The position numbers and the translations under genes are program-made. Positions 6,224-14,200 of a stretch of DNA of 35,236 nucleotides are shown piece by piece (the stretch's first letter is position 1; the number at the start of each line of letters is the position of its first letter). Below the pieces are notes generated by a model, which did not search any database, was not told the DNA's origin, and was given only the letters and a program-made list of their open reading frames with translations. Source of the DNA: Bacteroidota bacterium (GTDB lineage: Bacteria; Bacteroidota; Bacteroidia; M30B66); the NCBI GenBank assembly GCA_947459155.1, contig CANHCM010000004.1, positions 1 to 35,236 of the forward strand, in the 5' to 3' direction.

Positions 6224-8443
6224 ATGCACAAAAAATGGAGTTTGAAGTCAGTATCGTCTTTCGCCGAAGGCGTATTGAACTCCTATGCCCAGGTTTTCTT
6301 CTCGCAGCGAAAATCGCTGGCGGTACTCCTGTTGTTACTCACGTTCATCGACTACCAGGCCGGAATTAGCGGCTTGTTTGCGGTTGTTATAACCCAACTT
6401 ACTGCGCGTGTGCTGGGTTTGGATGACACAAGCATACAATCGGGGCTCTACAGTTTCAACAGCCTTTCGGTAGGCCTTTGCTTAGGCGTTTACTTTAACC
6501 TGAGCCTGCCCTTTCTGGCCCTGGTGGCCGTGGCCTCGCTGCTGAGCCTGCTCCTCACCGTGTGGATTGGCGGTGCGCTTTACCCCAAAGGCCTGCCTTA
6601 CCTGAGTTTTCCCTTTATCATCACCATTTGGCTAAGCCTGATGGCCTCACGTTCTTACGAAGCCCTGATGCTCAGTGAGCGTGGAATTTACATCTACAAT
6701 GAGCTCTACACGCTGGGCGGACAGGGCTTTGTTGACGCATACATGCAGCTCGAAAACTCTGCTTTCCCGCTGCATTTGGATGTGTACCTCAGATCGCTGG
6801 GAGCCCTGTTTTTTCAGTACAACCTCATTGCCGGCTTTATTGCAGCAGTGGCCCTGTTGATTTACTCACGCATTGCCTTTGCCTTCTCGCTCACCGGCTT
6901 TTACACCGGCTTTATGTTTTACCATTTTCTGGGCGGAAACATTACCGAACTCACCTATTCCTTTATTGGATTCAATTTCATTTTAACAGCCATTGCCCTC
7001 GGCGGATTTTTCCTCATTCCTTCCGCCTGGTCGTTTCTGCTGGTTATGGTTGTTTCTCCGCTCATTGCCCTGTTGAATTCGGCCTTGTCGGGTTTGCTCT
7101 GGGCCTGGCAGCTGCCTTTGTATTCCATGCCCTTCAATCTGGTGGTCATCGGATTGCTCTACCTCTTGCGCATGCGCAGTAAGGTTCGCTATCTCTTTCT
7201 TACACCGGTTCAGCATTATTCACCGGAGATCAACCTCTACAGCTTCAACACGGGCACCGAACGGTTCAAAGGCTCGCCCTCCATTGCCTTTCAGCTGCCT
7301 TTTTATGGCCGGTGGACCGTAACGCAGGCATACAACGGGAAGCACACACACCGCGAGGCCTGGAGACATGCGCTCGATTTTATGCTTTGCGATGAAAACG
7401 GCGAAACACACGAGGGCGGAGGCTTCGAGCTCAAGAATTACTTTGGTTGGCAGAAGCCTGTTTTAGCCCCGGCCGATGGGCTGGTAGTAGACCTTCACAC
7501 GACCATCGACGAAAACCAACCCGGCAAGGTGAACTTAGAAAACAACTGGGGCAACTCGGTGGTCATCAAGCATGGCGAGCAGCTCTACTCGCAGATTTCG
7601 CATTTGCTAACCGGTTCATTTCGGGTGCATTTGGGGCAGTATGTGAAGAAGGGCGAAATTCTGGCCTTGTTGGGGAACTCCGGGCGTTCGCCTTTGCCGC
7701 ACATTCACTTTCAGATTCAGTCGACCCCATACGTGGGCTCAGCCACAGTGCCTTACCCTTTCGGCTATTATTTAAAGTATGCCGAGGGCCGGCAAAGCCT
7801 GATGAGTTTTTCGACTCCGGTAGAAGGCGATCAGATTCAGAATGTGGAGATCACGCCCTTGCTTCGCGATGCTTATTCGTTTATTCCCGGACAGATTCTT
7901 CAGTTCAAGGTAACCGAGGCCCGTAAAACCTATACGGTGCGATGGGAAGTTAGGGTGAGTGCATACAACCAGGTTTACCTGTATTGCTTTAAAACACGGT
8001 CGGTGGCTTACCTTCATAACAATGGAACGATGTTCTATTTCCTGAGCTTTCACGGCGACAAGAAAAGTCTGCTTTACCACTTCTATCTTTCGTCGTACCA
8101 GGTTTTACTCGGCTTTTATCCTGAGATTTTCCTCCGCGACACCTTGCCTGTTCATACGGTAAACAGTGGAATTGTGAGGGTTGTACAGGACTTTCTGGCG
8201 CCTTTCGTGCGGTTTCTCAAAGTGGAGTTTCAACTGGAGTACACTCACATCGACAACCTGTTTACTCCGCGAACACTCGGCTTGCGGTCGGAGGTTCGCA
8301 CCAGTTCGGCCGGAATTGGACAGCAACGCTATCACTTCGAAATTCACATTGCGAAAAACCAGATCGACCAGCTTCACATTAAATTCGGGAATCGCCGAAT
8401 TCTGGCCGAACGACAAAACGAGTACGAAACCACAGAACCCTAA
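6224..8443 (+). CDS. Urea-transporter domain fused to M23-family peptidase-like domain
   Basis: This 739-residue membrane protein has two parts. Residues 1 to about 320 are a urea-transporter (SLC14-like) channel domain with the internally duplicated signature: SGLYSFNSLSVGLCLG and later FIGFNFILTAIALGG match the GxNxxLxG blocks, and LFFQYNLIAGF matches the FFQxNxxSG block. About residues 365-515 resemble the M23 lysostaphin-type metallopeptidase fold: HTH at 375-377, RHALDF around 383-387, VVIKHG, ISHL and PHIHF (His494 and His496). The last 220 residues are beta-rich with no known domain. I start at the ATG at 6224 rather than the TTG at 6221, which directly follows the decarboxylase stop. 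A role in moving a small amide or amine and processing an envelope substrate is inferred from the fusion and the operon. Confidence 0.83.
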   Translation: MHKKWSLKSVSSFAEGVLNSYAQVFFSQRKSLAVLLLLLTFIDYQAGISGLFAVVITQLTARVLGLDDTSIQSGLYSFNSLSVGLCLGVYFNLSLPFLALVAVASLLSLLLTVWIGGALYPKGLPYLSFPFIITIWLSLMASRSYEALMLSERGIYIYNELYTLGGQGFVDAYMQLENSAFPLHLDVYLRSLGALFFQYNLIAGFIAAVALLIYSRIAFAFSLTGFYTGFMFYHFLGGNITELTYSFIGFNFILTAIALGGFFLIPSAWSFLLVMVVSPLIALLNSALSGLLWAWQLPLYSMPFNLVVIGLLYLLRMRSKVRYLFLTPVQHYSPEINLYSFNTGTERFKGSPSIAFQLPFYGRWTVTQAYNGKHTHREAWRHALDFMLCDENGETHEGGGFELKNYFGWQKPVLAPADGLVVDLHTTIDENQPGKVNLENNWGNSVVIKHGEQLYSQISHLLTGSFRVHLGQYVKKGEILALLGNSGRSPLPHIHFQIQSTPYVGSATVPYPFGYYLKYAEGRQSLMSFSTPVEGDQIQNVEITPLLRDAYSFIPGQILQFKVTEARKTYTVRWEVRVSAYNQVYLYCFKTRSVAYLHNNGTMFYFLSFHGDKKSLLYHFYLSSYQVLLGFYPEIFLRDTLPVHTVNSGIVRVVQDFLAPFVRFLKVEFQLEYTHIDNLFTPRTLGLRSEVRTSSAGIGQQRYHFEIHIAKNQIDQLHIKFGNRRILAERQNEYETTEP

Positions 8444-8453
8444 AACCAACCTT

Positions 8454-9059
8454 ATGCGCTACACGCTTGTATTATCATTTTGCCTGTTTTTCGGCCTTTT
8501 GCAGGCCAACGATGAAAAAGTGCTCCTCGCCTTCAAGCAGAGTTATTCGCTCGAAGCCAAATCGGAATACACCAAAGCCATTGCTGTTTTGAAAGAGGTT
8601 TACGATGAGAACTCATACGAGATAAACCTGCGTTTGGGCTGGCTTTGTTATTCTGCCGGACAGTTTGCCCAAAGCATGAGTTATTACCAGAATGCCATCA
8701 ACCTAAAACCTTATTCGGTTGAGGCCAAGCTGGGTTATGTTTTACCGGCATCGGCCGCCGGAAACTGGGACCAGGTTGTGGTGCAGTACAAGAAAATTCT
8801 CGAGTATGATGCCCAGAACTCTTTGGTGAACTTCAGACTGGGCATGATTTACTATGGCCGAAAAGACTACCAGACCGCCCAAAAATACTTCGAGCGGGTG
8901 GTGAACCTTTACCCTTTCGATTACGACGGCAATGCCATGTTGGCCTGGAGTTATCTGCAAATGGGGAAAATGCGTGAGGCCCGCGTAGTGTTTGGCAAAG
9001 CACTGCTAATTCGTCCCGACGATGCCTCGGTTTTAGAAGGCCTTTCGTTGATCAAGTAA
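8454..9059 (+). CDS. Exported tetratricopeptide-repeat protein
   Basis: This 201-residue protein begins with a signal peptide (MRYTLVLSFCLFFGLLQA, probable cleavage near residue 18) followed by about five TPR units covering most of the chain: EYTKAIAVLKEVYDEN, QFAQSMSYYQNAINLKP, NWDQVVVQYKKILEYD, DYQTAQKYFERVVNLYP and KMREARVVFGKALLIRP. TPR proteins act as scaffolds; no catalytic motif is seen. The start is the ATG 10 bases after the transporter/peptidase stop; an open frame running upstream from 8181 only shadows that gene. As the last gene of the RRE/ATP-grasp/decarboxylase operon, it probably helps assemble or hold the envelope part of the system. Confidence 0.82.
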   Translation: MRYTLVLSFCLFFGLLQANDEKVLLAFKQSYSLEAKSEYTKAIAVLKEVYDENSYEINLRLGWLCYSAGQFAQSMSYYQNAINLKPYSVEAKLGYVLPASAAGNWDQVVVQYKKILEYDAQNSLVNFRLGMIYYGRKDYQTAQKYFERVVNLYPFDYDGNAMLAWSYLQMGKMREARVVFGKALLIRPDDASVLEGLSLIK

Positions 9060-9080
9060 ACATTAATTGGGCGAAATCCC

Positions 9081-9088
9081 TACTTTTG
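9081..9088 (+). promoter_or_regulatory. Bacteroidota -7 box (TACTTTTG)
   Basis: TACTTTTG matches the TAnnTTTG consensus exactly and ends four bases before the start codon at 9093. No TTG is found at the usual -33 spacing. It suggests that the next gene has its own promoter and a leaderless or very short-leader transcript, separate from the RRE operon. Confidence 0.45.
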
Positions 9089-9092
9089 AAAC

Positions 9093-9614
9093 ATGCGCGT
9101 CTTCAAAAAACTGCTGCTTGTTTTGATGGCATTCGTAGCTACCCTGCTCGTTATCGGATGGTTTTTGCCCGAAACCTCAACGCTGGAGGTGAGCACCGAA
9201 GTAAATCAGGGCCTGGCAGAAACCCGCGCAGAGTTCAGCGATTCCGGTATGTGGACCATGATGAAGCGCTACCGGATTGGCGATTCCAGCATGCGCGATG
9301 GGCAGTTAGGGTTTTTCATTCCCACCACCGATAGTTTGCAGGTTTACCGAGGGCTTCTGGTTACAAAAGTGCCTGCCGAGTTGCGCTCGACCGAAGAGTT
9401 CCGGTTTGATACTTCGGCAAGCGGTTCGAAAATCACCTGGACCTCGAAATCGATACTCACCTACCCTTTGGGAAGATATTGGGGACTGTTTATGCCCGAT
9501 TCGCGCCGAAACACCATGAAAAACCAGCTCGATTCAATGCGCGTATTCATGGAAAGCGCACTCAATGAGCCACCTCAGCCCGTAGATTTTAGCGCAACTA
9601 CCCAACCCGATTAG
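9093..9614 (+). CDS. Membrane-anchored protein, possible SRPBCC fold
   Basis: I do not recognise a named family with certainty. The 173-residue protein has one N-terminal membrane segment (KKLLLVLMAFVATLLVIGWFL, 5-25), then a soluble domain. The pattern of a first strand (LEVSTEVNQ), a Trp-containing helix (GMWTMMKRY), mid-chain strands and a long final helix (RRNTMKNQLDSMRVFMES) preceded by YPLGRYWGLFM resembles the START/SRPBCC small-ligand-binding fold. The C-terminal 14 residues are Pro-rich and look disordered. It has its own -7 box and shares an upstream 12-base motif with the msrA gene that follows, so the two may be co-regulated. Confidence 0.6.
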   Translation: MRVFKKLLLVLMAFVATLLVIGWFLPETSTLEVSTEVNQGLAETRAEFSDSGMWTMMKRYRIGDSSMRDGQLGFFIPTTDSLQVYRGLLVTKVPAELRSTEEFRFDTSASGSKITWTSKSILTYPLGRYWGLFMPDSRRNTMKNQLDSMRVFMESALNEPPQPVDFSATTQPD

Positions 9615-9645
9615 GTAAAGGCAACAAATTGGGCGAAAGGCTGTT

Positions 9646-9653
9646 TATGTTTG
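9646..9653 (+). promoter_or_regulatory. Bacteroidota -7 box (TATGTTTG) before msrA
   Basis: TATGTTTG is an exact TAnnTTTG match one base before the msrA start codon. Fourteen bases upstream is a TTG, which is shorter than the usual spacing. If used, the transcript would begin at or inside the start codon. Confidence 0.4.
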
Positions 9654-9654
9654 G

Positions 9655-10326
9655 ATGACCAACTTCGCAACAAAAGGGCTCTCGGTATTTTTAATTTTGC
9701 TCATGCCCGCATGGCTTTCGGCCTGTGGAAGCAAGTCGGCAAAATCTGAACCCTCAACAACCAACGAAAACATGAATATTACTGCAGGTAAAACCGATAC
9801 AGCCATTTTAGGAGCGGGCTGTTTTTGGTGTGTCGAAGCGATTTTCCAGGAACTTAAAGGCGTCTTGAAAGTGGAGTCGGGCTACACCGGCGGAAACATC
9901 TTAAACCCAACTTATAAAGAGGTGTGCACCGGGATGACCGGCCATGCCGAAGTGGCACGCATTATCTACAACCCAGAAGTGTTAAGCTTTGAAGAGGTGT
10001 TAGAGGTATTTTGGCAAACCCACGACCCTACCACACTCAACCGCCAGGGCGCTGATGTGGGAAGTCAATACCGCTCTGCGATATTTTACCTGAATGAGGA
10101 GCAGAAACGACTGGCCGAAGGCTACAAACAAAAACTCGATGTTTCCGGAGCCTTTGAAAAGCCTATCGTAACTGAGATAAGTGCCTTCGACGGGAAATTT
10201 TATGTGGCCGAAGACTACCACCAAAACTATTACAGCGAAAATCCCGATCAGGGTTATTGCCGCATGGTAATTCGTCCAAAGTTGGAGAAATTCCGAAAGG
10301 TATTCATCGAAAAGCTACAGCCCTAA
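9655..10326 (+). CDS. msrA: Peptide-methionine (S)-S-oxide reductase MsrA, lipoprotein form
   Basis: This enzyme repairs oxidised methionine (the S-sulfoxide) in proteins using thioredoxin-type reductants. The catalytic motif GCFWC is at residues 55-59 (Cys56 nucleophile), and the block DYHQNYY with the downstream Cys in GYC fits the family. The first 24 residues are a lipoprotein signal ending in LSAC (lipobox Cys24), followed by a Ser/Thr/Asn-rich linker to about residue 46, so the enzyme is exported and lipid-anchored; many MsrA proteins are cytoplasmic. Lgt, encoded at 407, would modify it. The domain is full length. There is no fused MsrB. It converges with the GNAT gene 21 bases downstream. 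Confidence 0.93.
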   Translation: MTNFATKGLSVFLILLMPAWLSACGSKSAKSEPSTTNENMNITAGKTDTAILGAGCFWCVEAIFQELKGVLKVESGYTGGNILNPTYKEVCTGMTGHAEVARIIYNPEVLSFEEVLEVFWQTHDPTTLNRQGADVGSQYRSAIFYLNEEQKRLAEGYKQKLDVSGAFEKPIVTEISAFDGKFYVAEDYHQNYYSENPDQGYCRMVIRPKLEKFRKVFIEKLQP

Positions 10327-10347
10327 GAAGCCGCACACTGTTGCCGA

Positions 10348-10809
10348 TCAAATCAAGTCGCGCATCAGAATAGCATTGTGGAACGATTGCCCCCGTACCT
10401 CTTTTTGATAGTCTTCGATAAGCTCAAAGCCAAGCCTTAATAACAAAGGCTTAAGGAAAATACTGGCATCGGCCCGCAAGTGTGCGTAGGCTTCTTCTGT
10501 AGCATGGTCAACAATGTGCTGAATCAGACGGCTTCCTACACCTTTGCGCTGAAATTCGGGATGCACATAAAGCATTGATAAATCTCCACGCTGATTCATC
10601 GACGCGAAGCCGCACAGTTGCTCTAATTCATAAGCCACAGCCACATACTCACGGCGCATCAATTCTTCCCAAAAACTCAAACCTGCACCAACCGATACCC
10701 ATGCAGCCCGTTGCCCCGGGGTGTATGCACTTCCTGTCCCTTCTACGGCAAGCACGAAAACCGAACGTAGGGCTTGCAATTCGCTTGCTTCTGCTTTCTT
10801 TACAATCAC
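10348..10809 (-). CDS. GNAT-family N-acetyltransferase
   Basis: This is a single-domain acetyl-CoA-dependent acetyltransferase of about 153 residues. The motif A acetyl-CoA loop is visible as HPEFQRKGVGSRLIQH, preceded by the strand LSMLYV, and the C-terminal half has LRADASIFLKPLLLRLGFELIEDYQ, the usual cofactor-side helix and strand. The acceptor is unknown. I favour the GTG at 10809 (VIVKKAEASEL), which gives a normal GNAT start with the first strand; a TTG at 10845 would add 12 residues lacking features. It is convergent with msrA and on the same strand as the symporter upstream of it, about 196 bases apart. Confidence 0.82.
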   Translation of the reverse strand: MIVKKAEASELQALRSVFVLAVEGTGSAYTPGQRAAWVSVGAGLSFWEELMRREYVAVAYELEQLCGFASMNQRGDLSMLYVHPEFQRKGVGSRLIQHIVDHATEEAYAHLRADASIFLKPLLLRLGFELIEDYQKEVRGQSFHNAILMRDLI

Positions 10810-11005
10810 GGCCGGCAAGGTATTTCTGCCTACAGGATTGCACAAAACAGAAATCGGGTATTTCTAACTTGATGCGACCGGCCCGCATCGTTCGTTAGCC
10901 GCTAAAGCGAATCAGTAATTTAAAATTAATGCACTCCAAAGTTTAATATCCAAACAAAAGACTTATTAATCTTCAAACGATTTGAATTTTAGACAAGCCT
11001 ACCCA

Positions 11006-12466
11006 TTAGTGATCTCGATTTCGCAGTAAGAAAAGCCCTAAAAATGTCAAAAGACCGTTAATCAACAGCAGTTCAAATCCAATTTGGTAACCTCCAAAAA
11101 GTGCAGAAGAATAGTAGCTAAGCAAAAAGCTCAACACTGGCGAGCACAAAGCAACAAGAACAACCGGTATTGCTTTGACATGCCACTTTGTAAAAATCCC
11201 AAAGGCAAACAAGCCCAACAACGGCCCGTAGGTGTAACCAGCAGCCGTGAATACGCCATCGATCACAGCCTTGTTGTTAATGGCGTAAAACAGGAGAATA
11301 ACACCCAGCAAAGCCAGCGAAAAACCAGCGTGAATGAAGCCTCTGATGCGGGCTGACTGTTTCTCGCTCAAATTGGACTTACGGTCGTAGCCCAAAATGT
11401 CGATGTAAAAGGATGTGGTGAGCGTTGTTAGCACCGAATCGGCTGAGGAGAACGTAGCCGCCGTAATTCCCAGCAGAAAGAAAACCGCGGCAAAAGTGCC
11501 CAAATGCGAAAAAGTGAGCATCGGCAGGAAACTGTCGGTTGAATCAGGAACGGCAATTCCGCGCTCAGCGGCAAACAGGTACATCAATGCGCCCAACGAA
11601 ACAAAAATCACATTCACCAAAACCACAATCACGCTAAACCACAGAACATTCTTTTGAGCCTCCGGTAGCGTTCGGCAGCTGAGGTTCTTCTGCATCATAT
11701 TTTGGTCTAAGCCCGTCATTACGATAGCCAGAAAAGCTCCTGAAATAAGCTGTTTCCAGAAGTACAGCTTCGACTTCGGGTCCCAGTTAAACACCGAAGA
11801 ATAAGGGCTGTTGGCAATTTGCGAAACCGCCTCAGTAAACGACCAATTCAGTTGCCGGGTGATCGACCAGGCCGTGAGTACAACGCCCAAAATCAAAAAC
11901 AGCGACTGAAACGTGTCGGTCCAGATGAGCGACCGAATGCCTCCACGAAGTGTGTACAGTAAAATGAGCACAATGATGCCGCTCACCGAAACCACAAAGG
12001 GAACACCCAATTGGTCGAAGAGAAAGACCTGTAACACTTTGGCCGAAATAAAGAGGCGAAAGGCCGCTCCAATGGTGCGCGATAAAAGAAAAAACACCGA
12101 ACCGGTCTTCTGCGCAGCCAGTCCGAAACGCCCGCCGAGATAGGTGTAAATCGAGGTCAAATTCAGCCTGTAGTATAAAGGCAACAAAACATAGGCAATC
12201 ACCCAATAACCCAATAAATAGCCCAGCACAATTTGCAGGTAGGCAAACTGCTCAATGCCGACCTTTCCGGGCACTGAAACGAAGGTCACGCCCGACAAAG
12301 AATCGCCAATCATTCCGAAGGCGACGAGGTACCAGGGCGAAGATTTGTTCCCTAAGAAATATCCATCGGCGTTGGCATTGCGACCCTTCCACCAGGAGAT
12401 TCCAAGCAGCACAAAGAAATACAATGCTATGATTAACAGCAGAAAGGGTACACTCAGGTTGGTCAT
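11006..12466 (-). CDS. Sodium:solute symporter (SSS family)
   Basis: This integral membrane transporter of 486 residues has about 13 hydrophobic segments from residue 5 onward. Family signs are the N-terminal [20 protein letters not shown] block (about 36-55), typical of SSS members where TM1-2 line the Na+ site, and the central [18 protein letters not shown] block (about 174-191). SSS carriers drive uptake of sugars, amino acids, vitamins or anions with Na+; the substrate cannot be read here. A marine or salt-adapted life fits but is not shown. It is transcribed away from recR from a 158-base intergenic region. Confidence 0.87.
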   Translation of the reverse strand: MTNLSVPFLLLIIALYFFVLLGISWWKGRNANADGYFLGNKSSPWYLVAFGMIGDSLSGVTFVSVPGKVGIEQFAYLQIVLGYLLGYWVIAYVLLPLYYRLNLTSIYTYLGGRFGLAAQKTGSVFFLLSRTIGAAFRLFISAKVLQVFLFDQLGVPFVVSVSGIIVLILLYTLRGGIRSLIWTDTFQSLFLILGVVLTAWSITRQLNWSFTEAVSQIANSPYSSVFNWDPKSKLYFWKQLISGAFLAIVMTGLDQNMMQKNLSCRTLPEAQKNVLWFSVIVVLVNVIFVSLGALMYLFAAERGIAVPDSTDSFLPMLTFSHLGTFAAVFFLLGITAATFSSADSVLTTLTTSFYIDILGYDRKSNLSEKQSARIRGFIHAGFSLALLGVILLFYAINNKAVIDGVFTAAGYTYGPLLGLFAFGIFTKWHVKAIPVVLVALCSPVLSFLLSYYSSALFGGYQIGFELLLINGLLTFLGLFLLRNRDH

Positions 12467-12470
12467 GTTA

Positions 12471-12478
12471 CAAACTTA
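12471..12478 (-). promoter_or_regulatory. -7 box (TAAGTTTG) before the symporter gene
   Basis: On the reverse strand TAAGTTTG matches TAnnTTTG exactly and ends four bases before the ATG at 12466. No TTG is correctly spaced upstream. Confidence 0.42.
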
Positions 12479-12611
12479 AAAGGCTAACAACCTACATTTC
12501 CAGCTCAGCTCAAAAGGTTATCAGCCACAAGCTGCGGATAAGTTGCCGGCATTCATTCATCGGAGATCCGAATTATCACTGCCGATTTCAACCAAAGCCA
12601 TGTGGAAGTGT

Positions 12612-12619
12612 TACTTTTG
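12612..12619 (+). promoter_or_regulatory. -7 box (TACTTTTG) before recR
   Basis: An exact TAnnTTTG match five bases before the recR start codon. The 12467-12624 stretch is thus a divergent promoter region with boxes at both ends; its middle holds no other recognisable feature. Confidence 0.42.
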
Positions 12620-12624
12620 CGCAC

Positions 12625-13245
12625 ATGCAGCCCTTACCTTCCAAACTGCTCGAAGAAGCCGTCGATGAGATGGCCTCGCTGCCCGGCGTGGGTAGAAAAA
12701 CGGCGCTCAGACTGGTGCTGCACCTGTTGCGTCGCGAGCCGGAGGCGGTTCGACAGTTTTCCGCTTCGTTCGTAAAACTCAAAGAGGAAATCCAGTATTG
12801 CTCGAGATGCTTCAACCTTTCTGATACCGCCTTGTGCAACATTTGCAGCGATTCCTCGCGCGACGCCTCATTGCTTTGTGTGGTGGAGGACGTTCGAGAC
12901 GTGATGGCCATTGAAAACACCGGTCAATACCGAGGCTACTTCCATGTTTTGGGGGGCATCATTTCTCCCATGCAAGGCATTGGTCCTGCCGACATTGAAA
13001 TAGAAAGTCTGGTGGAACGCGTTTCTGCCGGTCAAATCAATGAAGTCATCTTTGCGCTGAGCGCAACCATGGAAGGCGACACCACCAATTTCTATCTCTA
13101 CAGGCGACTGCGTGATTTTCCTCTCAAAATGAGCACACTCGCACGCGGAGTGGCTGTTGGCGATGAGTTGGAATACGCCGACGAAATCACCCTCGGTCGA
13201 TCCATTTTGCACCGCACGCCCTTCGATTTAAATCCCAGCCGATGA
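12625..13245 (+). CDS. recR: Recombination mediator protein RecR
   Basis: RecR, with RecO and RecF, loads RecA onto single-stranded DNA at gaps. The 206-residue protein has the N-terminal helix-hairpin-helix ([18 protein letters not shown], about 18-35), the four-cysteine zinc site (C59, C62, C71, C74: [16 protein letters not shown]), and a Toprim domain with [14 protein letters not shown] (about 84-97) and the block [13 protein letters not shown]; the C-terminal THR-type Walker-like strand follows. The length is normal. Its stop overlaps the start of the prenyltransferase gene (ATGA), so those two are coupled although functionally unrelated. Confidence 0.95.
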   Translation: MQPLPSKLLEEAVDEMASLPGVGRKTALRLVLHLLRREPEAVRQFSASFVKLKEEIQYCSRCFNLSDTALCNICSDSSRDASLLCVVEDVRDVMAIENTGQYRGYFHVLGGIISPMQGIGPADIEIESLVERVSAGQINEVIFALSATMEGDTTNFYLYRRLRDFPLKMSTLARGVAVGDELEYADEITLGRSILHRTPFDLNPSR

Positions 13246-14108
13246 GCACCCTCAGCATAAAAAATTACCTCTCGCTCGTAAAATTCAGCCACACCGTTTT
13301 TGCCCTTCCATTTGCAGTAATCGGCTTCTTTTTGGGTATCGAATTCAGCGCCGATTCGCCCGATTGGAGCCTCTTTTTAAAAGTCGTGCTCTGTATGGTG
13401 TTTGCCCGCTCCGCGGCGATGGGCTTTAATCGATACATCGATCGCGAGTTCGACAAACGCAACCCAAGAACAGCCATTCGCGAAATTCCCGCGGGAATCA
13501 TCAGCCCCACAGCGGCCATCAGCTTCGTGATTCTGATGTGCCTGGCCTTTATCTTCACCACCTGGTGGATTAACCCACTTTGCTTCGCACTCTCACCGGT
13601 AGCCCTGGCCGTGGTGTTGGGCTACAGCATCACCAAACGATTTACCTGGCTTTGTCACCTCATCTTAGGTCTCGGGCTGTCCTTGGCCCCCATCGGTGCT
13701 TTTCTGGCAGTTACCGGGAGCTTTAGTCTGATACCTGTACTTTTCTCCTTCGCCGTACTTTTTTGGACAGCCGGCTTCGACATTATCTATGCGCTTCAGG
13801 ATGAGGAATTTGACCGAAGCCAGCAACTTTACAGCATTCCGGTCAGATTGGGAAGGGTCAAATCGCTTCGCCTTTCTGAAGTACTGCATGTGTTCACGGC
13901 CGCCTTTCTGGCACTGGCCGGATTTCTCGCCTCCTTCGGCATGCTTTACTGGATAGGTTTCGCAGTATTTACCGCCTTGCTCATTTACCAACACCGCCTC
14001 GTAAAACCCGACGATCTGAGCAAGGTCAACCTGGCCTTCTTCACAACCAACGGTGTTGCCAGCATTCTCTTTGCGAGCTTCTTCCTGCTTCATCACTTCC
14101 TGTCGTAA
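13242..14108 (+). CDS. UbiA-family prenyltransferase (UbiA/MqnP-like)
   Basis: This integral membrane enzyme attaches a polyprenyl chain to an aromatic ring in quinone synthesis. Both Asp-rich Mg-diphosphate motifs are present: NRYIDREFD at 63-71 and [12 protein letters not shown] at 180-191. Around these are about eight hydrophobic helices; total length 288 is typical. The N-terminal sequence ([14 protein letters not shown]) resembles the UbiA-like group assigned to futalosine-pathway menaquinone synthesis (MqnP) more than MenA, but this is judged by eye. No other quinone genes are in the window. It overlaps recR by four bases. Confidence 0.85.
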   Translation: MSTLSIKNYLSLVKFSHTVFALPFAVIGFFLGIEFSADSPDWSLFLKVVLCMVFARSAAMGFNRYIDREFDKRNPRTAIREIPAGIISPTAAISFVILMCLAFIFTTWWINPLCFALSPVALAVVLGYSITKRFTWLCHLILGLGLSLAPIGAFLAVTGSFSLIPVLFSFAVLFWTAGFDIIYALQDEEFDRSQQLYSIPVRLGRVKSLRLSEVLHVFTAAFLALAGFLASFGMLYWIGFAVFTALLIYQHRLVKPDDLSKVNLAFFTTNGVASILFASFFLLHHFLS

Positions 14109-14200
14109 AGGCTGAAAACAGGTTAATAATTCCCTTGCGGGGATGAAATTATCTACGCCCTCAATGTGTATCATTGAAATCTAGAACTTTTGCCAATACA

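Noticed and set aside
7447-7926. 159-codon alternative frame within the M23 part of the fusion protein
   Set aside because: It overlaps the conserved HIH-containing frame and has a low-complexity Ala/Arg composition without motifs.
8181-8453. N-terminal extension of the exported TPR protein
   Set aside because: The frame is open upstream but overlaps the 3' end of the previous gene; the ATG at 8454 is followed by a proper signal peptide.
10916-10928. Palindrome TAATTT-A-AAATTA between the GNAT and symporter genes
   Set aside because: It is short and pure A/T in an AT-rich gap, so it is expected by chance; no regulator or T-run supports a role.
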